A DNA stretch of 13,644 bases from MedAcidi-G1 sp002713545 (GTDB taxonomy: Bacteria; Actinomycetota; Acidimicrobiia; Acidimicrobiales; MedAcidi-G1): NCBI GenBank assembly GCA_964013895.1, contig CAXGYF010000036.1, forward strand, positions 1 to 13,644, in the 5' to 3' direction. A model generated the notes under the pieces. That model saw only the letters and a program-made list of their open reading frames with translations, did not search any database and was not told the DNA's origin. Of the stretch, positions 7,410 through 13,644 are shown piece by piece (positions within the stretch are counted from its first letter, which is position 1; each line of letters begins with the position of its first letter). The position numbers and the translations under genes are program-made.

Positions 7410-8660
7410 TTAGGAAAATTTTGGCTGATTCTCTATTTTAATTCCCAACATTCGCGCCGCATTGCCTCTAACAATCTTCCAAACAACATCTTGAGGCAAG
7501 TGCCCCATCATCTCTTCAGCAACTTCCTTGGTGTCGGGCCAAGTGGTATCAGTATGCGGGTAATCGGTTTCAAATGTGATGTTGTCGACTCCTACTTCAT
7601 TTAATGAATTAAGACCGTGCTTATCTCGGAAGAAACAACCAAAAACCTGACGGTAATAATAGGTTGAGGGCGGCTCTGGCACGATGTCAGCGACACCTCC
7701 CCAAGCCCTATGCTCTCTCCATACATCGTCCACTCGTTCTAAAATATAAGGAAGCCATCCGATCTGACCTTCGCTGTATGCCAGAGTCAATGTTGGAAAA
7801 CGTACAAGAACGCCTGAAAACAAAAAATCGCTTAGCGAAGCTATTGCATTATTAAAACTCAAAGATGCTGCAACCGCCGGAGGAGCATCGGGAGAAGCAG
7901 CGGGCATTTTTGAGGACGAACCAATATGCATACAAACAACTGTCTCGGTATCTTGGCATGCTTGAAAAAAAGGATCCCAATATCCTGTGTGTATAGATGG
8001 CAGACCTAAATTTGGAGGTATTTCTGAAAAACAAACTGCTCTACATCCACGTTCAGCATTTCTTCTAACTTCTGCAGCGGCTAAGTCAGCATCCCAAAGA
8101 GGAATAATTATCAAAGGCAGAAGTGCACCGTTGGAGTCGCCACACCATTCTTCAACCATAAAATCGTTGTATGCCTTCACACAAGCCAAAGCAAGTTCAC
8201 GATCTTCTGCCTCTGCAAAAGTTTGACCGCAGAAACGCGGCATAGTCGGAAAAGAGAGTGATGCTTCAACATGGTTTGAAATCATGTCTTGAACACGAGC
8301 TTTGGGTTCATAGCAACCAGGTCGCATTTCGTCATAAGTAATAGGCGACATCGTCATTTCTTCACGCGTAAAACCGACTGCGGCTACATGTCTCTTATTT
8401 GGATACACAAGACCTTCATAGAACCAAATATCACACCAAGGGGCATCTGGAGCATCTAACTCGTACTCGTACATTTTAGATCCACCGACCCAAAGCATTT
8501 CACCTAAGCGACGGCGTTCAACTCTAGGTCCTTTTTCCTTAAATTTATTCGGAAGCCACGTTTGCCAGAGATGTGGTGGCTCAACAAGGTGATCATCGAC
8601 GCTGATGATCATTGGAATCTCCGTTTTGGAAGCTTTACTTTCCTTTTCAGTTATGGCCAT
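7410..8660 (-). CDS. Amidohydrolase_2 (ACMSD-like) metal-dependent hydrolase
   Basis: This 416-residue protein is of the amidohydrolase_2 family, the group of ACMSD-type decarboxylases and related hydrolases. Actinobacteria carry many uncharacterised members, often in gene sets for degrading aromatic or lipid-like compounds. Visible marks are VDDHLVEPPHLW at 21-32 (Asp22 and His24 in place of the usual HxH), CMHIGS with His245, YSEGQIGWLPY near 295-305, FETDYPH with Asp366 at 363-369, and the closing RGNAARMLGI. These are the likely metal site and barrel end. There is no signal peptide, so it is cytoplasmic. The start is well supported: GGAGGA on the minus strand at 8670-8665 stands four bases before the ATG. 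It is divergent from the LLM oxidoreductase across 119 bp and precedes the HD gene, perhaps as one transcript. The exact substrate cannot be read from the sequence. Confidence 0.9.
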   Translation of the reverse strand: MAITEKESKASKTEIPMIISVDDHLVEPPHLWQTWLPNKFKEKGPRVERRRLGEMLWVGGSKMYEYELDAPDAPWCDIWFYEGLVYPNKRHVAAVGFTREEMTMSPITYDEMRPGCYEPKARVQDMISNHVEASLSFPTMPRFCGQTFAEAEDRELALACVKAYNDFMVEEWCGDSNGALLPLIIIPLWDADLAAAEVRRNAERGCRAVCFSEIPPNLGLPSIHTGYWDPFFQACQDTETVVCMHIGSSSKMPAASPDAPPAVAASLSFNNAIASLSDFLFSGVLVRFPTLTLAYSEGQIGWLPYILERVDDVWREHRAWGGVADIVPEPPSTYYYRQVFGCFFRDKHGLNSLNEVGVDNITFETDYPHTDTTWPDTKEVAEEMMGHLPQDVVWKIVRGNAARMLGIKIENQPKFS

Positions 8661-8779
8661 TTAGTCCTCCGGAGTTAGAAAATCTATTTCTACGCCTGAA
8701 TCAGATTCTAGACCTTTGTTACCCAACTCGCATCTAAGACAATTTCTAGGCAATATGTATTAGCTAAGAAAGGAAAAAA

Positions 8780-9649
8780 ATGAAGGTTGGAATTGCATTC
8801 GCAAATATCTTAAATTTCGGTACCCCAGAGGGAAGTATTCAGTTTGCCCAAGCTGCAGAAAAAGCGGGAGTTGAGTCTCTTTGGACTGTTGAACATGTCA
8901 TCTACCCTTCCAATTACGAGTCGAAATACCCATATGATGCCAGCGGCCAAATGATGATGGCACCTGATACAGATCTAACGGATCCTCTTATATGGCTTAC
9001 ATGGCTAGCTGCTAATACGTCTTCCATAAGGCTCGGCACTGGAATTCTTATTCTTCCCGAACGAAACCCTTTAGTGTTAGCAAAACAACTAGGAACTTTA
9101 GATTCTCTTAGTGGTGGCAGGGTTGAACTTGGGATTGGAGTCGGCTGGCTTAAAGAAGAATTTGATGCTCTGGGAATCCCTTGGGAGCGCAGAGGTGCAA
9201 GAACTGATGAGTATGTTGCGGTAATGCGAAAACTCTGGAGCGGAAATGAAGTCTCGTTTGATGGTGAATTTGTTTCATTCGAAAACATTTCTTCTAATCC
9301 AAAACCTTTAAACGGTTCTGTACCTATAACAATCGGTGGTCATAGCGATGCTGCCGCAAAGCGCGCTGGACGAATAGGTAATGGCTTTTTTCCAGGAAAA
9401 GGCGATTTGAAACACATGCTAGGCCTAATGAATGAATCTGCCGAAAAAAATGGGCGTGATCCTAAAGAGATAGAAGTCATCTGGGGTGACAATGAGATAA
9501 TGGGTGCTGATCCGATTGGAGCTGCAGAAAAACTGAAATCTGAGGGAGTAACCAGAGTTATTGTCCCGTCAGTTATGTTTTTGAATAACACAGAAGAACA
9601 ATTAGCAGAATTTGGTGAACGTGTAGTCTCAAAAATTTCAGGTATCTGA
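8780..9649 (+). CDS. LLM-class (probably F420-dependent) oxidoreductase
   Basis: This 289-residue TIM-barrel protein is of the luciferase-like monooxygenase superfamily. Its length and motifs fit the actinobacterial F420-dependent branch, which transfers hydride between F420 and diverse substrates. Seen in order are FAQAAEKAGVESLWTVEH (22-39), SIRLGTGILILPERNP (81-96), LGTLDSLSGGRVELGIGVGW (104-123), the region around GIPWERRGARTDEY and the IGGHSDAAAKRAGRIGNGF segment near 186-204. There is no signal peptide or membrane segment. AAGGA at 8770-8774, five bases before the ATG, supports the start. It is divergent from the amidohydrolase, which may indicate a shared substrate. Cofactor choice (F420 or FMN) is inferred from family resemblance, not from a residue I can name with certainty. 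Confidence 0.9.
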   Translation: MKVGIAFANILNFGTPEGSIQFAQAAEKAGVESLWTVEHVIYPSNYESKYPYDASGQMMMAPDTDLTDPLIWLTWLAANTSSIRLGTGILILPERNPLVLAKQLGTLDSLSGGRVELGIGVGWLKEEFDALGIPWERRGARTDEYVAVMRKLWSGNEVSFDGEFVSFENISSNPKPLNGSVPITIGGHSDAAAKRAGRIGNGFFPGKGDLKHMLGLMNESAEKNGRDPKEIEVIWGDNEIMGADPIGAAEKLKSEGVTRVIVPSVMFLNNTEEQLAEFGERVVSKISGI

Positions 9650-9675
9650 ATTCGGATAGTTGAACATTCCTTTAA

Positions 9676-9705
9676 CTTTTAGACTTCTTAGAAGAGAACT
9701 AAAAG
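9676..9705 (+). repeat. Nested inverted repeat between LLM and BON-OmpA genes
   Basis: The outer arms CTTTTAG (9676-9682) and CTAAAAG (9699-9705) enclose inner arms CTTC (9684-9687) and GAAG (9691-9694). The RNA could form a weak AU-rich hairpin ahead of the ribosome site at 9715. There is no T tract, so it is not a standard terminator. Confidence 0.3.
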
Positions 9706-9727
9706 GTGAAAGTCAGGAAATAATCTG

Positions 9728-10606
9728 ATGACAAGTTGGAGAAGTAATTCAGGGATGCGGTCAGGTGTGCCAATAACTCCTCTTGGATCAGGCAGACAGT
9801 CTTTTGGGAAACCCGGAAATGGATTCCCTTCATCATTGTTTACTAAACGAAATGTACTGATTGCTCTAATACTCTTTTCTTTTCTGATAATTGTCGCTAT
9901 AGGGCAAAGCAGCGATTCGGAAAAAATAGATGAGGAACAAGGGCTTACAGCGTCAGTTCAGGAAGCAATGGTTAGATCCGGATTGCCAAGTGTGGAAATA
10001 CAAATAATCAATTCAACAGCCGTACTCGAAGGAATAGTAGCGACCCAGGAATTGAAAGAAGCAGCCACGCGAGTAGCACAGGCGCAGGCTGGCGTTATAA
10101 GCGTTGAAAACATGTTGGAAGTACCCGTAATTGTTGATCAAGTGACCACCACTACTACTCCAAACCTGCCGGCCAGCCAGACAGATCTCCTTCTGCAAAC
10201 ACGACTAAGTGCCGCTGGGGCCTCTTCTGGTATTCAATTCGAATCAGGGGGTGATGTTTTAACTCTTGAATCAATACCGACTCTGGAAAGACTCGCTTAT
10301 TTCTTATCCAATGAAAAAGAAATAAGAGTTCAAATACTGGGGCACACAGACAGTGACGAAAAATGTCCAGGTGATAATCTGATACTTTCTCAAAGACGTG
10401 CGGAAGCCGTTAGGGCGCAATTACTTGCCCGCGGAATCGAAGCCGAAAGACTGACCTCTACTGGAATGGGTCATACGGATCCGATCGCTGACAATCTGAG
10501 CAAAGCTGGCAAGGCTGCAAATAGGAGAATCGAATTCCTTCTAATAACAGAAGATCAAAATGGGATCCCTCCACCTCCACGACCTGAAACAGTTGATGGG
10601 TGTTAA
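9728..10606 (+). CDS. Membrane-anchored BON-OmpA envelope protein, ArfA/OmpATb-like
   Basis: This 292-residue protein probably anchors the membrane to peptidoglycan. Residues 1-41 are a polar cytoplasmic tail and 42-59 form one membrane segment. A BON domain spans about 72-135 (TAVLEGIVATQELKEAATRV; GVISVENMLEV). A Thr/Pro linker covers 137-150, and an OmpA-like peptidoglycan-binding domain about 160-275. In the last, GHTDSDE (205-211), NLILSQRRAEAVRAQL (217-232) and NRRIEF (265-270) match the family's sugar- and diaminopimelate-binding region. The order (membrane anchor, BON, OmpA) is that of Mycobacterium tuberculosis ArfA/OmpATb (Rv0899), though sequence identity cannot be judged here. AGGAA at 9715-9719 supports the ATG. 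The tail ends in a Pro-rich stretch and Cys292. It follows the LLM gene by 78 bp and probably has no functional link to it. Confidence 0.9.
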   Translation: MTSWRSNSGMRSGVPITPLGSGRQSFGKPGNGFPSSLFTKRNVLIALILFSFLIIVAIGQSSDSEKIDEEQGLTASVQEAMVRSGLPSVEIQIINSTAVLEGIVATQELKEAATRVAQAQAGVISVENMLEVPVIVDQVTTTTTPNLPASQTDLLLQTRLSAAGASSGIQFESGGDVLTLESIPTLERLAYFLSNEKEIRVQILGHTDSDEKCPGDNLILSQRRAEAVRAQLLARGIEAERLTSTGMGHTDPIADNLSKAGKAANRRIEFLLITEDQNGIPPPPRPETVDGC

Positions 10607-10695
10607 TCCGCGAATTTTCTTATCTGATAAAGGGTTTTCCACTATCCCCGAAGTACCAAAGATTGTTTTGTAAAATGATTGTAAGGCATGTCGTC

Positions 10696-10734
10696 TAAAC
10701 ACCTACGAATTTGAGATTTATTCGCGCGTGTTTA
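10696..10734 (+). repeat. Two-tier stem-loop upstream of the small zinc-ribbon-like gene
   Basis: TAAACAC (10696-10702) pairs with GTGTTTA (10728-10734), and inside it CGAAT (10706-10710) pairs with ATTCG (10720-10724). A symmetric 3x3 internal loop separates the two tiers and the apical loop is nine bases. It ends 16 bases before the GAGGAG ribosome site of the gene at 10762. It could be a leader RNA structure or an operator. Confidence 0.45.
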
Positions 10735-10761
10735 CTGAGCACTCAAAGGTGAGGAGCTTAA

Positions 10762-10923
10762 ATGACTGAAAAAGGACTTTGTGTGCGATGCAGGCAAATA
10801 GTTTCTCTTAGGCTTACCAGTCTTGTTTGTGACAGGGCAGGAGCTTCGGCTCAACCAACTGGAATTTGTTCTGAATGTCTAGAACAAAATGAACTAAACG
10901 AAAAGAAAAGCATAAGTAATTAA
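10762..10923 (+). CDS. Small CxxC/CxxC zinc-ribbon-like protein
   Basis: This 53-residue reading frame has an excellent ribosome site, GGTGAGGAG at 10748-10756, with five bases between it and the ATG. The protein has two CxxC knuckles, Cys7-Val-Arg-Cys10 and Cys36-Ser-Glu-Cys39, plus Cys23 between them, and ends in a charged, Lys/Glu-rich tail. Two such pairs could bind one zinc ion as in small zinc ribbons. I do not recognise a named family. It is unlikely to be random because start, ribosome site and motif spacing agree. It lies alone between the BON-OmpA gene (155 bp upstream) and the MpaB-like gene (56 bp downstream) and has a structured leader. A role in nucleic-acid binding or as an accessory subunit is only a guess. 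Confidence 0.72.
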   Translation: MTEKGLCVRCRQIVSLRLTSLVCDRAGASAQPTGICSECLEQNELNEKKSISN

Positions 10924-10979
10924 TCTTGACGCTTGTCACAAAATGACCGATTACCTTTTTAAGTCGGCAAAATATTGAT

Positions 10980-11933
10980 GTGGGGACTTTTGAAATTAAA
11001 AACAATAAATCATCTAAGATCAAAAACTCTGAATCCTCGGGTTGGAAAGCTCGTCTGACTGAAACCACAGTGGGTCTTTTTAGCCATGCGCCAGACCCAT
11101 TGGAAGAAACTTTCCAATACCCAGATGATCCCGGACTTTTTGGACCCGAGTCAATCACTTGGAAAATAATGGGCGATGTTTCTTCTTTTATAGGTGGAAT
11201 AAGAGCGCTTCTAATCCAAGCAGCCCATCCTGAGGTAGCTGCTGGAGTTGCAAATCACTCAACCTACCGAGATGATCCCCTAGGAAGACTCTCTAGAACT
11301 GCTTCTTATGTAACAGCTACTGCGTTTGGCGCAATGCCTGAAGTTGAAAAATCAATCAAAATGGTATCTTCAGCTCACCGTCCAGTTGTTGGCACTTCAA
11401 GCCGTGGAGAGAAATACTCAGCTGGAAACCCAGAGATGGCTGCTTGGGTTCACAATGCTTTAATTGATTCATTTTTAGTCTCTTATCAGAACTTCGGCCC
11501 GTTTCTTCTTAAGAATGAAGAGGCAGATTCTTACGTTTACGAACAGACTAATTTAGGAAACCTAATGAAAGCCTCTCCCCTGCCTGAGAATGCAGCATCT
11601 TTGAGCTGTTGGTTATCTGAAAACCCAAAAGTGGGATCATCCAAAGAAGGCGCTGAAGCAGTTTCTTTTCTTAAAAAACCTCCGTTACCTTTTTTTACTC
11701 GCATCGCCTACAAAATTCTTTTCAATGCAGCTGTCGTTACTATGCCTATAGAACTTCGTGAGGCCATAGGAGTCAACCCGAAAAAAGGTTCGAAAACAGC
11801 GGGTAACTTCCTTACAAAAGTCCTACGATACGCTCTCGGTTCCTCACCAGCTTGGGCTGCTGCTCTGGACAGAAGCGGCACCAAACGCCCAAACGGAATA
11901 CGTTTCAGAAATACGTCAGGTGTAACTCGATAA
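10980..11933 (+). CDS. MpaB/DUF2236-family oxygenase
   Basis: This 317-residue protein belongs to the DUF2236 family, which includes fungal MpaB and the heme b latex-clearing protein Lcp. Members cleave or oxidise lipid-like or isoprenoid chains, but most bacterial ones are uncharacterised. Visible blocks are GLFGPESITWKIMGDVSSF (52-70), IRALLIQAAHPEVAAGVANH (74-93), DPLGRLSRTASYV (99-111), AHRPV (132-136) and AAWVHNALIDSF (154-165). His158 in the last sits where the Lcp axial heme ligand would fall, an inference by position. No signal peptide is seen. The reading frame opens with GTG at 10980; an in-frame stop lies at 10944-10946 and no ATG is available earlier. No Shine-Dalgarno site precedes it, but CAAAAT sits at -12 to -7, so it may be leaderless. 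It precedes the FAD oxidoreductase by 40 bp. Confidence 0.87.
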   Translation: MGTFEIKNNKSSKIKNSESSGWKARLTETTVGLFSHAPDPLEETFQYPDDPGLFGPESITWKIMGDVSSFIGGIRALLIQAAHPEVAAGVANHSTYRDDPLGRLSRTASYVTATAFGAMPEVEKSIKMVSSAHRPVVGTSSRGEKYSAGNPEMAAWVHNALIDSFLVSYQNFGPFLLKNEEADSYVYEQTNLGNLMKASPLPENAASLSCWLSENPKVGSSKEGAEAVSFLKKPPLPFFTRIAYKILFNAAVVTMPIELREAIGVNPKKGSKTAGNFLTKVLRYALGSSPAWAAALDRSGTKRPNGIRFRNTSGVTR

Positions 11934-11961
11934 TAAATTAGCGAATCGTCTTCTTTGAACG

Positions 11962-11967
11962 TATAGT
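11962..11967 (+). promoter_or_regulatory. -10 box for a leaderless FAD-oxidoreductase gene
   Basis: TATAGT, one base from consensus, ends six bases before the ATG at 11974, so the A of ATG would be +1. No ribosome site is present. The -35 region is poor. Confidence 0.5.
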
Positions 11968-11973
11968 TTGCGA

Positions 11974-13272
11974 ATGCCAGATGCAATTGTTATAGGTGCG
12001 GGAGTAATGGGATCTTCAATCGCTTATGAACTCCAAAAATCAGGTCTGGAAACTCTAGTTGTAGATAAGGGTGACGCTGTCGGAGGAGGTTCCACAAGCG
12101 CCTCTTCAGCCGTAATTCGGTTCAATTATTCAACTCATGCTGGTGTAACTGCTGCTTGGGAGTCCAGACAAAGATGGCTGGCATGGGCAGAGCATTTAGG
12201 TTTAGACGAAAACCATCATGAACCTTTGGCTAAATTTCATAAAACCGGAATGCTCTTTCTGGAACCACCTGATTTCCCACGTTCAATCTTTCTTGACCTG
12301 CTGGACGAATTTAATATTCCGTATGAGTCCTATGACAGTGAAGAATTGACGAAAAAATTTCCCTCTCTGAACCTCGGTAGATTTTGGCCACCGAAGCTGC
12401 CAGATGATGAAAACTTCTTCAATGAACCAGAGAACAGTCTGAATGGTTGGATTACCCCTGATGCTGGTTTCATTGATGATCCTCAACTTGCGGCGGTGAA
12501 TCTCATGGATGCTGCAAAAAGAAACGGTGCTACTCTCCGTCTTCACACTCAGGTAAAAGAAATCATCAAACAAGATGGAAGGGTGTCAGGTGTTGCCCTG
12601 AAAGATGGAACGACAATAGATGCTCCGATAGTTGTAAATGCCGCCGGACCATGGAGTTCAGCACTCAACCGAATTGCTGGCGTGGAATCTGAAATGGCTA
12701 TTACTACAAGTCCCATGAGGCAAGAAGTTCATGCAGCTGAAGCGCCAAATGATTTCAATTTTGATTCCGGCGCTCCTCTGCTAACAGATCTTGATCTCGG
12801 GTATTATGCGGTTCCAAAAATGGGCGGCACTTTTTATGTTGGAGGTGTTGAACCAGACTGTGATCCCTTGGAATGGGTTGATGATCCAGATGAAGCGTCT
12901 CTTAACCCGACTGTTTCAAGATTTGAAGCTCAGGTTTGGCGACTAGCTAGAAGAGTTCCGGAACTTGGAATTCCAACTCGCCCGCTGGGAATTGCTGGCG
13001 TCTACGATGTAACACCAGACTGGGTTCCTGTTTACGACCGGACTTCACTCCAAGGGTTTTATGTAGCCATTGGGACTTCCGGTAACCAATTCAAAAACGC
13101 TCCACTCGTTGGAGAAATTATGCGAGAAATCATTTCTGCGAGCGAAAACGGTCATGACCATGACGTAAATCCCTTAAAAATAGAATGTTCATATACAGGT
13201 TTAACCCTCGATTTAAGCGCTTTTTCCCGCAATCGTGAAGAATTCTCAACAACTGGCTCGGTTTTAGGGTAA
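11974..13272 (+). CDS. FAD-dependent amine/amino-acid oxidoreductase (DAO family)
   Basis: This 432-residue flavoenzyme of the D-amino-acid-oxidase (DAO) fold is related to sarcosine and dimethylglycine oxidases/dehydrogenases and probably oxidises an N-methylated or secondary amine. From the ATG at 11974, the FAD-binding Rossmann motif IVIGAGVMGSSIAYELQKSG is at 5-24 and the acidic end of strand 2 is VVDKGD at 29-34. A GGGSTSASSAVIR block at 37-49 suits flavin contact, VNAAGPWSS lies near 222-230, and GTSGNQFKNAPLVGE near 366-380 closes the FAD site. The tail includes FSRNRE, common in this group. A TTG at 11968 would add two residues, but the ATG has the better-placed -10 box. No ribosome site is visible. 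It lies 40 bp downstream of the MpaB-like gene. The substrate is not readable from the sequence. Confidence 0.92.
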   Translation: MPDAIVIGAGVMGSSIAYELQKSGLETLVVDKGDAVGGGSTSASSAVIRFNYSTHAGVTAAWESRQRWLAWAEHLGLDENHHEPLAKFHKTGMLFLEPPDFPRSIFLDLLDEFNIPYESYDSEELTKKFPSLNLGRFWPPKLPDDENFFNEPENSLNGWITPDAGFIDDPQLAAVNLMDAAKRNGATLRLHTQVKEIIKQDGRVSGVALKDGTTIDAPIVVNAAGPWSSALNRIAGVESEMAITTSPMRQEVHAAEAPNDFNFDSGAPLLTDLDLGYYAVPKMGGTFYVGGVEPDCDPLEWVDDPDEASLNPTVSRFEAQVWRLARRVPELGIPTRPLGIAGVYDVTPDWVPVYDRTSLQGFYVAIGTSGNQFKNAPLVGEIMREIISASENGHDHDVNPLKIECSYTGLTLDLSAFSRNREEFSTTGSVLG

Positions 13273-13323
13273 AAAATCAATATTTAGCCGTTTTTTCATT
13301 ATTTTTTTGTCGCATATTTGTAA

Positions 13324-13337
13324 CAATGCCGGCATTG
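13324..13337. promoter_or_regulatory. 14-bp perfect palindrome overlapping the -35 box
   Basis: CAATGCCGGCATTG is fully self-complementary and its right end overlaps the TTGACG -35 box (13335-13340). A protein bound here could block or recruit RNA polymerase. The left-edge promoter has no counterpart, so this would be specific control of the lipoprotein gene. Confidence 0.5.
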
Positions 13338-13364
13338 ACGGTTTCAGGTAATTTCCTTTACACT
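13335..13364 (+). promoter_or_regulatory. Promoter of the right-edge lipoprotein gene
   Basis: TTGACG (13335-13340) and TACACT (13359-13364) are separated by 18 bases, giving a predicted start near 13371 and a 5' leader of about 56 bases. The preceding gene ends at 13272. The -10 sequence and spacing equal those of the promoter at 68-97. Confidence 0.6.
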
Positions 13365-13374
13365 CATGAATCTG

Positions 13375-13394
13375 TGAATACATATATGTATTCA
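13375..13394 (+). repeat. 20-bp perfect palindrome at the start of the lipoprotein leader
   Basis: The 20 bases are fully self-complementary, with arms TGAATACA and TGTATTCA around TATA. They begin about +5 from the predicted transcription start. Flanking ATCTG and CAGAT extend the pairing after a two-base bulge. It could be an operator or a 5' mRNA hairpin. It matches in position and half-site the element at 41-56. Confidence 0.6.
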
Positions 13395-13408
13395 GATATT
13401 TGTAAACA

Positions 13409-13421
13409 AATGGAGGGGATT
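13409..13421 (+). promoter_or_regulatory. Shine-Dalgarno block shared with the left-edge gene
   Basis: AATGGAGGGGATT contains GGAGGGG (13412-13418), eight bases before the ATG at 13427. It is identical to the minus-strand block at 28-16. Confidence 0.65.
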
Positions 13422-13426
13422 CCTTT

Positions 13427-13644
13427 ATGGAAACGCTTATTAGGCGTCGAGGCTGGCGGATTTTGTCTGCTGTTTTGGCGCTTGGATTGATTGCCGGGGC
13501 CTGCGGGTCTGACGGTGATGATAGTAGTTCTTCCAGCAGTTCTTCTGCTGCAACTGCTACTACTGCTGCACCAGCGGCTACTACTGCAGCTCCTGCTGCA
13601 CCTGCGTCTTCTGGTTCGTCACTTGGTGATGGATCTTTGGGCAC
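13427..13644 (+). CDS. Lipoprotein, probably ABC-transporter solute-binding protein (partial)
   Basis: The first 72 residues are visible before the right edge. Residues 1-26 are a lipoprotein signal: an arginine-rich start (RRR at 6-8), a hydrophobic core at about 12-23 and the lipobox-like IAGAC with Cys26 as the expected lipidation site. Then follow GSDGDD, eight serines and an Ala/Thr/Pro linker to about residue 62, and a sequence GSSLGDGSLG that begins the folded part. Such a flexible linker after a lipidated cysteine is typical of actinobacterial surface-anchored solute-binding proteins. The LGDGSLG start recalls branched-chain-amino-acid-type binding proteins of Acidimicrobiia, but that is from memory and weak. 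A strong promoter, a strong ribosome site and a bias to GCT/ACT/TCT codons suggest high expression. Confidence 0.8.
   Translation, partial: METLIRRRGWRILSAVLALGLIAGACGSDGDDSSSSSSSSAATATTAAPAATTAAPAAPASSGSSLGDGSLG

Noticed and set aside
10620..10630. TTATC-T-GATAA palindrome after the BON-OmpA gene
   Set aside because: It is short, AT-rich and has no T tract; nothing nearby supports a terminator or operator.
13273..13320. T-rich stretch after the FAD oxidoreductase as a terminator
   Set aside because: The T runs are not preceded by a GC-rich hairpin; A6/T6 pairing alone is not convincing.
13264..13644. Ala/Val/Glu-rich open frame on the minus strand over the right edge
   Set aside because: It is the reverse of the Ser/Ala/Thr linker of the lipoprotein gene; the plus strand has the promoter, ribosome site and signal peptide.

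Overview
The window looks like a piece of a marine or freshwater actinobacterium, most likely an Acidimicrobiia-type lineage with moderate to low GC (about 43-45% by eye). The gene content points that way: an LLM-class (probably F420-dependent) oxidoreductase, an MpaB/DUF2236-family oxygenase, a membrane-anchored BON-OmpA protein built like mycobacterial ArfA/OmpATb, the HD half of an actinobacterial CCA-adding enzyme, two amidohydrolases of actinobacterial type, and several genes whose -10 box sits exactly where a leaderless transcript would need it. The assignment rests on recognised families, not on a marker gene. I see no tRNA, rRNA, insertion sequence, integrase or CRISPR array.

Layout. 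The left edge (1-141) carries the promoter, leader and first three codons of a gene running off the window on the minus strand. Upstream of it, also on the minus strand, is a cytoplasmic GH3 beta-glucosidase with a PA14 insert (142-2691). Divergent from that are, on the plus strand, a D-aminoacylase-like amidohydrolase (2795-4531) and a membrane O-acyltransferase fused to an SGNH domain (4578-6605). These converge on a minus-strand pair, an ACMSD-like amidohydrolase (7410-8660) followed by a stand-alone HD-domain protein (6615-7370). The remaining genes are all on the plus strand: LLM oxidoreductase (8780-9649), BON-OmpA envelope protein (9728-10606), a 53-residue CxxC/CxxC protein (10762-10923), MpaB-like oxygenase (10980-11933), FAD-dependent oxidoreductase (11974-13272), and the start of a lipoprotein, probably an ABC-transporter solute-binding protein (13427 to the right edge).

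How they fit together. The set suggests a heterotroph that takes up and degrades small organic compounds (sugar conjugates, N-acyl amino acids, amines) and also modifies its envelope. I see no single pathway or defence system tying all the genes together.

The most interesting signal is regulatory. The two genes at opposite edges, more than 13 kb apart, begin with the same architecture: a -35 box, 18 bp, TACACT as -10, a palindrome with TGAAT half-sites starting about +5, and then an identical 13-nt block containing the Shine-Dalgarno sequence. The other notable items are the headless CCA-enzyme HD protein, two putative leaderless starts, a small zinc-ribbon-like gene behind a structured leader, and an amidohydrolase that seems to have lost two metal-binding histidines of the D-aminoacylase family.
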